This document shows positions 8,242 to 16,814 of a DNA stretch of 64,000 bases, piece by piece; the stretch's first letter is position 1; each line of letters opens with the position of its first letter. The DNA lies in the NCBI RefSeq assembly GCF_049720995.1, contig NZ_JBNASF010000002.1:1-64000 (forward strand). Reading direction: 5' to 3'. The stretch comes from Methanothermobacter sp049720995 (GTDB lineage: Archaea > Methanobacteriota > Methanobacteria > Methanobacteriales > Methanothermobacteraceae). The notes under the pieces are model-generated. The model searched no databases, was not told where the DNA came from, and worked only from the letters and a program-made list of their open reading frames with translations. The translations under genes and the position numbers were made by a program.

Positions 8242-9063
8242 CTATTCATAAACAGTTTCCTCTGGATAGGATCCCAGAATTTTAAAGAAAGGTGTTCTAT
8301 CAGCTATACAATCAAGCACACCCATTATGACGGCGTCCTTCCGGTGCCCCTCAAAATCTATGAAGAATATGTACTTGCCAAGCCCCCTCTTTGAGGGTCT
8401 GGATTCTATCTTTGTGAGGTTCACTCCATGCTCTGCAAAGAATCCCAGAACCTCATAAAGCCCCCCTGGTCTGTCCTCTGCCAGTGAAAAGACTATGGAG
8501 GTCTTGTCCCTTCCTGTTGGCTCATGATCCTTTTCCGAGAGGACTATGAACCTTGTGAAGTTGGGGTCAAAGTCCTGTATGTCCTCTGCGATCACCTCAA
8601 GGCCATAGATATCCGCGGCTCTCAGGGTCCCTATCGCCGCAAGTTCCTGTCTCCCCACTATCGTCCTGGCCGCTGCTGCTGTGCTGGGTGCTGAATGTGT
8701 TGTGACACCCAGCTCCTCCAGGAACCTCCGGCACTGGGCAAGGGACTGGGGGTGTGAGTAAACCTCCCTCACCTCCCCCAGGGAGACCCCCCTGTTGACA
8801 AGGAGGTTGTGCCTCACCCTAAGTATTATCTCCCTCTCTATGCAAAGATCATATTCCCATGCCAGAAGGTCGAGTGTTACCCCAACCGGCCCTTCAATTG
8901 AGTTCTCAATGGGAACAACCCCCTTTGAAGCCTTACCTGATGCCACAGCCCCCAGAACCTCAAGTATGGAGTCAAATGCCAGAAGTTCATCACCAATATG
9001 GAGCGCAGCCTCCTCGGTGAATGTCCCCTCAGGCCCGAGGTAGGCTATGGATTCTTCTACCAT
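8242..9063 (-). CDS. pheA: prephenate dehydratase
   Basis: Converts prephenate to phenylpyruvate in phenylalanine synthesis; cytoplasmic. A bilobed catalytic domain (about 1-180) starts IAYLGPEGTFTEEAA and carries the catalytic TRF motif (NFTRFIVL). It is followed by a C-terminal ACT domain (about 190-270) with GGLYEVLGFFAEHGVNLTKIESRP, the usual phenylalanine feedback site. It is a stand-alone enzyme of 273 residues with no chorismate mutase fused. Its ATG overlaps by one base the stop of the RNA ligase gene upstream (TGATG), so translation is coupled. Confidence 0.95.
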   Translation of the reverse strand: MVEESIAYLGPEGTFTEEAALHIGDELLAFDSILEVLGAVASGKASKGVVPIENSIEGPVGVTLDLLAWEYDLCIEREIILRVRHNLLVNRGVSLGEVREVYSHPQSLAQCRRFLEELGVTTHSAPSTAAAARTIVGRQELAAIGTLRAADIYGLEVIAEDIQDFDPNFTRFIVLSEKDHEPTGRDKTSIVFSLAEDRPGGLYEVLGFFAEHGVNLTKIESRPSKRGLGKYIFFIDFEGHRKDAVIMGVLDCIADRTPFFKILGSYPEETVYE

Positions 9064-10208
9064 CAGTAGAGGCCCCCCTCCAGGTAGTTGTTTATCCTGT
9101 CTGTTGTTGCCTGGTAGAATCGCCTCACCGTGGCCTTACCGTCCCTGTAGTCTGCGAGGGTCGCTGAGACACCGAGATGTACAAGGTGCCTTATGAACTC
9201 CTCGGCGGTCTCCCTGTCCTCCACATCGATGATCGTGTCCTCGTAGGCGGCCTCACCGTCTGCTATGGCCTTTATCCTCTCAAGCATGGGGTATATTATT
9301 GCCTCTCCCAGGCGGTGAGCCCTCTCAAGGGTTTCCTCATCTGACTCATCCAGTTCATAGGCCTGGAAACCCTCCCTTATAACCCTGCTGAAGAAGAAGG
9401 GTCTCCCAAAGTCGAAGGGGTAGCTGAAGGCATATGCAAGTTCCCGTGCATGTGCCTGGGATGATGTGTACTTCAGGGGTGGTAAATCCATTGAGGGGTC
9501 CTTCATGACAACCCCCTCTCTTCCCTCCTTCCCCAGTGCCATTATTATATCTGCAACCTCCTCTGCAGCATCTTCCACAGGGTAAATCCCGAATAAACGG
9601 ACGGGTGGAAGATCATAGGACTCAAGAAGGTCCCTCTTCTCTTTTATTGGGAGGGGTCTGTTGGTGTTCTTCTCCCTCAGGTCAAAGACCCTGAAACCCA
9701 GGGACCCCACCTCAGGGTAGTCCTGTGAAACATAGGGATTGTCCCTTCCAACCATCTCACCGCATACAACAAGGTCCCCGTGGTCAGAGAAGAACCCGTC
9801 AAGGTCCATGAGTTCCAGTGCCTTCCGGGTTGTGAAGGGGCATACATGGCCTCCTCGTGTGAGTGCAACCGTATCACCGGATGAAAGGCGTGTTATGCGG
9901 ACATTGTAACCGTTCATCTTCTCCTCTACTGCAACGCTGTCCCTGAAGTGTTCCATCAGGGTGGGGGCTAGTAGAAGTGTTCTTCTGATCTTCGGAAATC
10001 CCCGGATAACCTCAACCTCATCTCCAGTGTAGATCACCGTGCCTGCCTCAAGGTCCATGAGGGATTTTTTGAAAATTAGTGCATTCATGCCACCCTCTTC
10101 AGTGACCCTGATGGCGCCCCTGGCCAGCCCCGCCTCCAGTCTTTTAGATGGAATCCCTGTTTTCTCTGTGATCTCATGGAAAGGAATGTCTGTATTCATC
10201 AGATTCAC
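9063..10208 (-). CDS. ATP-dependent RNA ligase (archaeal Rnl3 type)
   Basis: Joins or circularises RNA ends through a covalent lysyl-AMP intermediate. Nucleotidyltransferase motif I reads EEKMNGYNV with the nucleophile Lys at residue 97 from the start used here. Later motifs include GEMVGRDNPYV, RVFDLREKNTNRPL, EGVVMKDP (motif IV) and LKYTSSQAHA (motif V). A helical C-terminal dimer domain fills about 250-381. The characterised M. thermautotrophicus enzyme (MTH1221) has 381 residues with Lys97, as I recall, which fits the GTG at 10208 rather than the ATG three codons upstream. No strong ribosome site is visible. It overlaps pheA by one base. Confidence 0.9.
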   Translation of the reverse strand: MNLMNTDIPFHEITEKTGIPSKRLEAGLARGAIRVTEEGGMNALIFKKSLMDLEAGTVIYTGDEVEVIRGFPKIRRTLLLAPTLMEHFRDSVAVEEKMNGYNVRITRLSSGDTVALTRGGHVCPFTTRKALELMDLDGFFSDHGDLVVCGEMVGRDNPYVSQDYPEVGSLGFRVFDLREKNTNRPLPIKEKRDLLESYDLPPVRLFGIYPVEDAAEEVADIIMALGKEGREGVVMKDPSMDLPPLKYTSSQAHARELAYAFSYPFDFGRPFFFSRVIREGFQAYELDESDEETLERAHRLGEAIIYPMLERIKAIADGEAAYEDTIIDVEDRETAEEFIRHLVHLGVSATLADYRDGKATVRRFYQATTDRINNYLEGGLY

Positions 10209-10262
10209 GCTGATCATTCAATTATAAACATGTGTATTCAGCTTATTCAAAAAAATAAAGGA

Positions 10263-11081
10263 TTAGAAGACACCCTCTATCTCAACTATGAGATCAAGGA
10301 TGTCCGTCTTTGTCACTATACCCTCAAGTTCGCCGTCCACAACAGGAAACCCGCCGTAACCTGTCTCCATCATCATGGATGCAAGATCCGTTACCGGCGT
10401 GTCTGCCTCAACGGTCCTGACGTTCTGTTTCATTATATCCTCAACAAGGAGGTTTCTTATCCTTGATGATTTGTGCTTATCAGGTACGACCTTCCTGAAG
10501 TTTATAACTGCACGTGTCATGTCCTTTGCGGTGAGTATACCGGCAAGTTCCCCTCCATCCATGATCAGAAGCCGTCCTATGCCTGCATCAATCATCATCC
10601 TCCTTGCATGGACAGCCCTCTCCTGGGGGGATACTGTTATCATCTCTGTGCTCATGACATCGGCCGCTGTGTAACTCTCATAGGCCCTTCCCCTGCAGAT
10701 ATCAAGGAGGTCTGATTTGGTTACGATTCCCAGTATCTCATCATCAAGGATAACAGGCAGACTTCCTATGTTGTTCTCAAGCATGAGACTTGCTGCGTTT
10801 CCTGCATCCATGTCTGGATCTGCAGTTATGAGTTCAGATGTCATGACCGTTGAGACATGGAAGTGGGATGGTGCCATGTTCCCGTACCTTGATGATCCCA
10901 GTTTTATGGCTATATCCTTCTCGGTGACTATCCCCACAAGTTCCCTCTCATGTTCGTTGTTTGTGTTGATCACAAGGAGCCTTGATACGTTTTTCTTTCC
11001 CATTAATCGAAGGGCGTCGCAGACGTTCTGGTCCTTATCGATGCAGACAGGATCCTCTGACATGATATTTTTAATTATCAT
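10263..11081 (-). CDS. protein of four CBS domains
   Basis: The 272-residue product consists of two CBS pairs with no other domain. Repeats start at IMSEDPVCI (about 6), VMTSELITA (about 78), VMSTEMITV (about 143) and IMKQNVRTV (about 218), and each ends with a G(I/F)(V/L)T..D(I/L) motif. CBS pairs bind adenosine ligands such as AMP, ATP or SAM and usually regulate a partner. There is no membrane segment. An in-frame GTG (11090) overlaps the upstream stop region; AGGTGA lies 5 nt before the ATG at 11081. It is the last gene of a three-gene CBS operon (12877 to 10263). Confidence 0.88.
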   Translation of the reverse strand: MIIKNIMSEDPVCIDKDQNVCDALRLMGKKNVSRLLVINTNNEHERELVGIVTEKDIAIKLGSSRYGNMAPSHFHVSTVMTSELITADPDMDAGNAASLMLENNIGSLPVILDDEILGIVTKSDLLDICRGRAYESYTAADVMSTEMITVSPQERAVHARRMMIDAGIGRLLIMDGGELAGILTAKDMTRAVINFRKVVPDKHKSSRIRNLLVEDIMKQNVRTVEADTPVTDLASMMMETGYGGFPVVDGELEGIVTKTDILDLIVEIEGVF

Positions 11082-11090
11082 ACTCTTCAC

Positions 11091-11927
11091 CTACTGTATC
11101 CCGCTTATTATATCTGTTTTGGTTATTATTCCCACCAGTTCCTCATCCTCAACAACGGGCAGTCCGCTTATTCCATTATCAAGCATCAATGAAGCGGCCT
11201 CTGATGCATCAACTGAGGGTTCAACTGTTATGACGTCCTCAGTCATTATATCGCCTGCAGTTAACATTGCGATTGTCCTTGCCCTTCTCTTCTCCTCGGA
11301 TGCGCGGCTTATGAAGTAGACCCTTTCAACAGGTATGCCCCTTTCAGGGTCCTCAAATGTTGCAAATGAAAGGTTCTCAGAGGTTATTATTCCCTCAACA
11401 GCCCCATTTCCGGTTACAACGACCCTTGATATACCGTTCTCCTCCATGACATCTATAACATGGGCCAGCGTATGGTTTGCTGTCACCGTTTTAACATCCC
11501 TGGTCATTAAATCCTCAACCTTCCACCTGCCGGCGCACCTGTCCTTGAAGAATCTGAGAAGGTCCCTTTTGGTTATGATGCCTGCAAGTTCCTCTCCATC
11601 CATCACAAGGAGTGAGCCTATTTTCTTCTTCAGCATGAGGTCAGCGGCTTCCCTTGGAGTGGCGTCGATATCAACGGTTATGGGGTTTTCGTTCATCACC
11701 CTTCTTATTGAGATCTTATCTATTGGCCTTCTCTTCCATGCGGGTCCGTTGATTCTCAGCTTCCTTGTTATGTCCGTCTCTGTGACGATACCTGCTGGTT
11801 TCCCCCCGGAGTCCACCACCACTACCCTGCTTATCCCATGCCTTAACATGAGGTTCCGGGCGTATGCAACCTGCTGTGTGTCTTCCATGACAAAGACTTC
11901 ATCTGTCATTATAGCTCCAACATTCAT
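11091..11927 (-). CDS. protein of four CBS domains
   Basis: A 278-residue protein of four CBS repeats starting at about residues 5 (IMTDEVFVM), 73 (VMNENPITV), 135 (LMTRDVKTV) and 222 (IMTEDVITV). A linker of about 25 residues rich in Arg/Glu (SRASEEKRRARTIAM) precedes the last repeat. It has no effector domain and no membrane helix. AGGTGGT precedes the ATG by 3-4 nt, and the gene starts 8 nt after the previous CBS gene's stop. It probably senses an adenylated ligand together with its neighbours; the target is unknown. Confidence 0.88.
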   Translation of the reverse strand: MNVGAIMTDEVFVMEDTQQVAYARNLMLRHGISRVVVVDSGGKPAGIVTETDITRKLRINGPAWKRRPIDKISIRRVMNENPITVDIDATPREAADLMLKKKIGSLLVMDGEELAGIITKRDLLRFFKDRCAGRWKVEDLMTRDVKTVTANHTLAHVIDVMEENGISRVVVTGNGAVEGIITSENLSFATFEDPERGIPVERVYFISRASEEKRRARTIAMLTAGDIMTEDVITVEPSVDASEAASLMLDNGISGLPVVEDEELVGIITKTDIISGIQ

Positions 11928-11935
11928 GGGACCAC

Positions 11936-12877
11936 CTAACCTGTTATTGCCCTCAGAAGGTCGCTCTCTGTTATGATTCCCCTGAGGTTTCCATAGTCCA
12001 CCACAGGCAGACCACCAATTCCATATTTTTCCATGATCTCACATACATCTCCGAGGGTTGTTGTTGATGTGACGGTGCAGACCTCCCTTTCCATGATTTC
12101 GGTGACCGGTGTGGCGAGAACCTCCTCTGCACTGTTGTTCTTCATTGAGTTGAATGCCTGGTTCCTTCCAAGGAACTCAAGTATGTCGGTGGATGTAACA
12201 ATTCCAACAAGTTTTTCATCCTCGGGATGGGGGGTTCTTCTTTCCTCACCAATAACAGGTATTCTCCTGAGCCTGTTTCTTACCATTATCTTGGATGCGC
12301 CCTCTATCGGTGTTCCGGGTGTTGTAGTTATGACATCGGCTGTCATGTGATCCTCCGTGACCTCATCGATGAATACACCTGCCATGAGGAGCACGAAGTC
12401 CCTCTCGGATACTATACCTGCTATCCTCCCATCATCATCAACTACCGGCAGGGCACCGACACTGTTTTCCAGCATCATGGTCACCGCATCTGATATGGAG
12501 TCCCTGGTGGTTATGTGGATGACATCACGTGTCATTATACTCTTAACCGGTTCGTTGACTGCTGCGAGGAAGTTATCATCGTATTTGTTATCCAGGATCT
12601 TGAATTTATCTCCCCCTCCTAAAAAGTCCAGGATGTCCATGGCCGTTACTATTCCCTGGAGCTTCCCTGTTCCGGGGTTTGTTATGGGAAGCCTCCTGAA
12701 TTTGTTCTTAACCATTATCTCCGCTGCTTCCTTGATGGTGGCTGTCTGTGGTATGGAAATTACTTCCTTGCCGGCGATTGTCATGACATCGCCTTCATGG
12801 TCGAAGTTTCTGCTCTCGAATTCAATGGGACCACGGTCCCTAGACTTTACCAGGTTTATGGTGTCTTTTTTTCTCAT
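11936..12877 (-). CDS. protein of four CBS domains, first gene of the operon
   Basis: A 313-residue protein. A basic N-terminal extension of about 30 residues (RKKDTINLVKSRDRG) precedes four CBS repeats starting near residues 36, 112, 180 and 260. The third repeat has an insertion rich in charged residues (GEERRTPHPEDEKL). GAGAGGTG lies about 5 nt before the ATG. Upstream are an AT-rich TATA-like segment and a 17-bp inverted repeat, so this is the promoter-proximal gene of the three-gene CBS operon. The extension could bind nucleic acid, but nothing proves it. Confidence 0.87.
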   Translation of the reverse strand: MRKKDTINLVKSRDRGPIEFESRNFDHEGDVMTIAGKEVISIPQTATIKEAAEIMVKNKFRRLPITNPGTGKLQGIVTAMDILDFLGGGDKFKILDNKYDDNFLAAVNEPVKSIMTRDVIHITTRDSISDAVTMMLENSVGALPVVDDDGRIAGIVSERDFVLLMAGVFIDEVTEDHMTADVITTTPGTPIEGASKIMVRNRLRRIPVIGEERRTPHPEDEKLVGIVTSTDILEFLGRNQAFNSMKNNSAEEVLATPVTEIMEREVCTVTSTTTLGDVCEIMEKYGIGGLPVVDYGNLRGIITESDLLRAITG

Positions 12878-12900
12878 TTACACACCTCTCTGGGAGATAT

Positions 12901-12917
12901 ACTTACATGAAGTAAGT
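12901..12917 (-). promoter_or_regulatory. inverted repeat in the CBS operon promoter (possible operator)
   Basis: ACTTAC and GTAAGT arms are separated by five bases, 24 nt before the first CBS gene's ATG. An AT-rich TATA-like block lies behind it at about 12938-12960. The core ACTTACAT also occurs in the palindrome of the hxlR intergenic region at 52619-52634, so one regulator family could read both sites. Confidence 0.4.
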
Positions 12918-12998
12918 ATCGTTATTACCCAAACCAATTTTTTTAATAAAAATTAATTTCTCGTTGATGGGACTTTCAGGTTTCATCAAGCCACCATT

Positions 12999-13817
12999 TC
13001 ACTTGATATACGCTTCCAGGATGTCCTCCCTGGACACTATACCCAGAAGATCGGCCTCCTTCACCATGCTGGGGTCCCTCTTCACAAATACTGGGTTTTC
13101 AACCACTGGGATCCTTCCAATATCCTTCTCCAGCATGAGAGAGGCGGCCTTTTCAGAAGGAGTATCCGGTGTTATGGCAACAGGGGGTGTCTTCATTATC
13201 TTCTCAACCGCCACGGATTTCACGTCACCTGATTCCCTGTGTATCCTTGCATGGCCGTACCTCAGGAGGTCCTTCCTGGTTATGATACCTATAACTTTAC
13301 CATTCTTCATCACAGGAAGGCCTGAAAACCCTGATTCATCCATAAGATCCCATACAGCTGAAAGCTGGTCGCTGTGTTCACATGTAACAGGGTTTTTGGA
13401 CATTATCTCACTTACAGGGGTTCTGACCGGCTCATAGCCGTTTTCAAGGAAGCCTGATATGAGGTCTATGGCGCTCAGTATTCCCACAAGCTTCATGCTG
13501 TCGGTTGACTCAACAACAGGTGCCTGTATCTCACCGGCCTTTAGTAGCTCAGATGCTGCCCTCACCGCATCCATCTCAGGGGTCAGGATAACCTTTGGTT
13601 TTTCCATTATGCCCCTTGCCTCAAGATTTGACTTGGTTGCTGTGATGCTGAGCACATCACCCCTTGTTATAAGACCCCTCAGTTTCTCTCCCTCAACCAC
13701 AGGGACGCATCTGAAATCCTCATCCCTTAGAATGGATCTTACTCTTGTGGCGGCGGTTTCAAGTGAGACTGAGACGGGATTCAAAGTCATTACGTCTCTT
13801 ACAAACAAATCATTCAC
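12999..13817 (-). CDS. protein of four CBS domains
   Basis: A 272-residue protein of four CBS repeats (starting near residues 8, 69, 138 and 203). The last has an insertion of about 15 residues (NPVFVKRDPSMVKEA) before its final strand. The start is a GTG inside the stop region of the upstream CBS-zinc gene (overlap of 8 bases), so translation is coupled. It is the final gene of a queD-queE-CBS-CBS transcription unit, separate from the other three-gene CBS operon. The target is unknown; a nucleotide-sensing role is inferred from the family. Confidence 0.87.
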   Translation of the reverse strand: MNDLFVRDVMTLNPVSVSLETAATRVRSILRDEDFRCVPVVEGEKLRGLITRGDVLSITATKSNLEARGIMEKPKVILTPEMDAVRAASELLKAGEIQAPVVESTDSMKLVGILSAIDLISGFLENGYEPVRTPVSEIMSKNPVTCEHSDQLSAVWDLMDESGFSGLPVMKNGKVIGIITRKDLLRYGHARIHRESGDVKSVAVEKIMKTPPVAITPDTPSEKAASLMLEKDIGRIPVVENPVFVKRDPSMVKEADLLGIVSREDILEAYIK

Positions 13818-14373
13818 CCTCTAGGTCCTCTTTACACTCCTCACATATGTATCTACCATCATACTCCTCAAGGTACTCCTCATAGTTACCGCAGACCTCG
13901 CACACACCGGGGACAGACCTCTCATTCTCAGGTGTCAGTGCCCTGTTCTCCTCAATCCTTGCATTCTCAACAAGGATCTCGGTGAGTTCAGGGGCAACCA
14001 TCATGACATCAGAGGATGTCAGTATCCCAACAAGCGCACCGTCCTTAACCACCGGGAGTCTCCTTATACTGTTCTTTGCCATCAGTCTTGCTGCATCACT
14101 GAGTTCCCTTTCAGGTTCTATGCTTATGAGGTTGCGGCTCATTACCTCGCCAATTTTAACCTTGCTGGCAACCAGATCCTTGGAAACCACCTTCCTTATG
14201 ATGTCACTCTCTGTGATGAGTCCTTCAGGTTCGGAGTTGCTCTTCACAATGATGCTTCCGACCTTCTTTTCTGTCATTATAGATGCTGCTTCTGCAACGC
14301 TGATGCCAGGGTCTGCTGTTATAACATTCGATGTCATGGCATCATGGACTGTAACCTTTGTTTCCATTTCCAT
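13810..14373 (-). CDS. CBS-pair protein with C-terminal zinc ribbon
   Basis: A 187-residue protein. Two CBS repeats (about 10-65 and 75-130) are followed by a linker and a C-terminal CEVC-CEEC four-Cys zinc site (about 155-180). The CBS plus zinc-ribbon arrangement is known in archaea and suggests nucleic-acid or protein binding controlled by an adenosine ligand. TAGGAGGT sits about 6 nt before the ATG, which is 11 nt after the queE stop, so it is co-transcribed with the archaeosine genes. This is the most effector-like of the five neighbouring CBS genes. Confidence 0.88.
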   Translation of the reverse strand: MEMETKVTVHDAMTSNVITADPGISVAEAASIMTEKKVGSIIVKSNSEPEGLITESDIIRKVVSKDLVASKVKIGEVMSRNLISIEPERELSDAARLMAKNSIRRLPVVKDGALVGILTSSDVMMVAPELTEILVENARIEENRALTPENERSVPGVCEVCGNYEEYLEEYDGRYICEECKEDLEGE

Positions 14374-14384
14374 CTGACAACCTC

Positions 14385-15119
14385 CTACCTAAGGCCAAGG
14401 GCCCTATGCATCTGGGGTATAACGTAAACATCCATATACTTTCCGGCTTCCTGAGACATTTCCAGCAGGCGAGGAGTGTACAGAGCCCACTTTTCAGGGG
14501 GACTGCAGGGCTGTATAACCATTGAAAGTTTTTCAGGGTCATCAACGCCTTCACGGAGCCGCATGGCCAGGGCCCCGATGTATTCAGCCCCCGTTGTGGG
14601 CATCACAACCACCTTACAATATGTATTTACACCTTTTGATATTAATATGTTTATGACTTGAATCTCCCGATCAATTAGGTCATCTGGCCCTGATATATCG
14701 GATTCTGTAATATTCCGGTTGAAATCCCCTGAAAAATGTTCAGATGTTTTAATATCCACCGATGCGTAATCAAAGAGATGGGATATCCTCCGGGCGCTGG
14801 CCGGGAGAGAGCCGTTGGTTTCAAGAAGAGCTCTGTGGTGGGAATCTTCAAGGAATTCTGTGATAAATTCGGGGTAAAGAAGCGGTTCACCACCTGTGAT
14901 GCTCAGTGAATGAAAATCAGGTGTCACGAGGTTTTCAACCATCCCCAGAAGCTGGTTTGCTGAGAGTTCCTCACCACAGGATGGGTTCCTGCTCTCCGGG
15001 GTGTCGCAGTAGCTGCAGTTAAGATTGCAGCCAGCGAAACGTATGAAAATCTGCCTCTTCCCTACAAGGAGGCCCTCACCCTGGATGCTGCTGAAGACCT
15101 CCATAATGGGTGCCCTCAT
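14385..15119 (-). CDS. queE: 7-carboxy-7-deazaguanine synthase (radical SAM)
   Basis: Converts 6-carboxytetrahydropterin to 7-carboxy-7-deazaguanine on the way to preQ0 and the tRNA base archaeosine. The radical SAM motif CNLNCSYC begins near residue 28, and ITGGEPLLYPE supplies SAM contacts. The early segment SSIQGEG is typical of the family. Length (244 residues) is normal. A GTG overlapping the queD stop (15128) is in frame, but GGTGATC lies about 5 nt before the ATG at 15119. It is translationally close to queD and followed by two CBS genes. Confidence 0.93.
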   Translation of the reverse strand: MRAPIMEVFSSIQGEGLLVGKRQIFIRFAGCNLNCSYCDTPESRNPSCGEELSANQLLGMVENLVTPDFHSLSITGGEPLLYPEFITEFLEDSHHRALLETNGSLPASARRISHLFDYASVDIKTSEHFSGDFNRNITESDISGPDDLIDREIQVINILISKGVNTYCKVVVMPTTGAEYIGALAMRLREGVDDPEKLSMVIQPCSPPEKWALYTPRLLEMSQEAGKYMDVYVIPQMHRALGLR

Positions 15120-15124
15120 ATGGA

Positions 15125-15601
15125 TCACCGGGATATGGTGTAGATGGCCCCCTGTCCTATTCCTTCGTTTACGCAGACCTCAACCGAGGATATGTCGTAC
15201 TTTCTGCCAAGCTCCTTAAAGAGGGCGGAGGCAAAGTAACGTGAAAGTTCCTCTGCAGAGCTGGATTCCAGGTCAAGGAGGCAGCAGTCCTCCTCGGGTA
15301 TGCTGTACTCCTTACCCCCGATCTCAAATTTGATGTTTCCACTCGTTGATGAGAAATTTATGAGCGGACTTCTGAGGGGTATGAGGAGTTTATGGTCAAA
15401 CCTTCTGCATAGTTCTCTAACAACTGCCTTAACGTCCTTGAAGTCAGCCACAAATCCATGCCTTCCACTCCTCTTCCCCTCCACCTTCACGTCAACTATG
15501 TATGAATGTCCATGTATGCATCCACATGATTCGTGTTCCGGTATCATGTGTGCCGCTGAAAACCTTAAATTGGCATGTATCCCGTTTATAACTATTTTCA
15601 T
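15125..15601 (-). CDS. queD: 6-carboxytetrahydropterin synthase (QueD/PTPS family)
   Basis: Converts 7,8-dihydroneopterin triphosphate to 6-carboxytetrahydropterin for the archaeosine pathway. The zinc ligands are visible as FSAAH and the HGH of CGCIHGHSY, with the catalytic Cys four residues before HGH, the QueD pattern. The family Asp/His pair sits in RRFDHKLL. A GTG three codons upstream is also possible; the ATG at 15601 was chosen because GTGGT precedes it. The stop overlaps the queE start region. It is preceded by a DUF366 gene, possibly in the same unit. Confidence 0.9.
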   Translation of the reverse strand: MKIVINGIHANLRFSAAHMIPEHESCGCIHGHSYIVDVKVEGKRSGRHGFVADFKDVKAVVRELCRRFDHKLLIPLRSPLINFSSTSGNIKFEIGGKEYSIPEEDCCLLDLESSSAEELSRYFASALFKELGRKYDISSVEVCVNEGIGQGAIYTISR

Positions 15602-15640
15602 GTTAACCACATCTATCCATCAGAAATGTCCCTGCCTCTT

Positions 15641-16207
15641 TCAGAAGATTCTGGTTTTGCATATGTCCTCCTCGATGGAGCCAATCTCATGTATGTATGC
15701 CATTGCAACATTCTCTGCTATCTGTACAACCCCCTCCATTCCAAGTTCAGGCCTCTCATCCAGGAGCCCCACCGTATCCACATCATCTGGTGTGCCCTTC
15801 TCATGGATGTTCACACCCAGGTGTATCTTCATGCTGGATACCGAGGCGGTTGCTATGGAAACAGTTAACTTGGATGATCCTATGTAGAGGTCATCACCCT
15901 CCCTCCGGATCTCGAATCCATGGTCCCTAAGTTCCTCCATGAGCAGCATGACCAGAATCCTCTGCCTGTGATAGGATAACCGCAGACCTGATGGCTGTTC
16001 ATCAAAGTGTTCAACAATGAAGTGGAGGACGTTCTCAGACTTTATCTCAAGGTCAACATCCTCGTAGTCAACGATATTCTTCACATCCATTGGGCCTATC
16101 CATGTTATTATGCTCGAACCCTTTATTCCCAGTTCACTGAGGGCCCATGCAGGTTCTATCTGGCTTCCATCATACAGGATAGGGTCCTCGAGGTGCTCAT
16201 ATATCAT
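15641..16207 (-). CDS. DUF366 family protein
   Basis: A 188-residue soluble protein that I place in the DUF366 family of archaea, with no known reaction. Visible traits are an acidic N-terminus, WIGPMDVKNIVDYED near residue 35, and FDEQPSGLRLSYHRQRILV near 70. A highly conserved-looking core (KLTVSIATASVSSMKIHLGVNI) lies near 115, like a substrate or cofactor pocket. It ends 39 nt before queD, which points to the same operon and perhaps to a role linked to deazaguanine or tRNA modification. That link is inference. Confidence 0.7.
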   Translation of the reverse strand: MIYEHLEDPILYDGSQIEPAWALSELGIKGSSIITWIGPMDVKNIVDYEDVDLEIKSENVLHFIVEHFDEQPSGLRLSYHRQRILVMLLMEELRDHGFEIRREGDDLYIGSSKLTVSIATASVSSMKIHLGVNIHEKGTPDDVDTVGLLDERPELGMEGVVQIAENVAMAYIHEIGSIEEDICKTRIF

Positions 16208-16317
16208 TCAATCACCATCTATACTATTTGGAGGTGGTCCTATAAGTAGGATGTGAGTCCCCTGAAGAGAACATGACGGAGATCCCGCCGGGAAAGTGAG
16301 CCCCTGCTGTGATTGAA

Positions 16318-16704
16318 TCAGTCAAGAACCACCAGCTCACTGTAACCTGTTCTATCATCCAGCACCCTTCTCAGTTTACCGCGATAGGGTATCACGGCAA
16401 GTTCGACGGTTGTCCTTACCCTGCAGCAGCCCCTGAGGTGTCCGCCAAACACCCTTCCAGATGAATCGGCCACTGCAATGTGGATATGGACGCCATCGCC
16501 TGTGAGTGTCCCCTGGAGGGATATTATCTCAAGGGGACCCTCAAGCTTAAGGATGCTCTCATCCGCGGTCCTTATCCTGACACCATGAAGGCTTCCTATA
16601 CCTGATACAACGGCGCCTTCAACATCTATGGCCTCCATCTCAGCCATAAGATCCATATCAGGCTCAAGTCTTAGGAGAATCATATCATGAAATTTACAGA
16701 TCAT
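16318..16704 (-). CDS. PPC/DUF296 domain protein (PD1-like)
   Basis: A 128-residue single-domain protein of the PPC (DUF296) fold, known as a trimer and as the partner domain of plant AT-hook proteins. Signatures are LRLEPDMDL, VVSGIGSLHGVRI, GDGVHIHIAVAD, VFGGHLRGC and VELAVIPY. The HIHIA and GGHL histidines could bind a metal. The prokaryotic stand-alone forms have no firm role; DNA binding is suggested by name only. GAGGG touches the ATG at 16704, and an internal ATG at 16683 is the alternative. The gene is divergent from the nucleotidyltransferase gene. Confidence 0.8.
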   Translation of the reverse strand: MICKFHDMILLRLEPDMDLMAEMEAIDVEGAVVSGIGSLHGVRIRTADESILKLEGPLEIISLQGTLTGDGVHIHIAVADSSGRVFGGHLRGCCRVRTTVELAVIPYRGKLRRVLDDRTGYSELVVLD

Positions 16705-16779
16705 CCCTCATCTAATTATCCATGAGAATCCAGATGCCCGGGAAGAGATACGCCCATGATAACCTCAGAAGAATATGAA

Positions 16780-16792
16780 AAGGTTTATAGTT
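16780..16792 (+). promoter_or_regulatory. BRE/TATA element for the nucleotidyltransferase gene
   Basis: The block AAAGGTTTATAG matches the archaeal BRE plus TATA layout and lies about 25-30 nt before the ATG at 16815. No ribosome site precedes the ATG, so the message is probably leaderless. Confidence 0.55.
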
Positions 16793-16814
16793 TCATCATG
16801 CATTTAATTTACCT

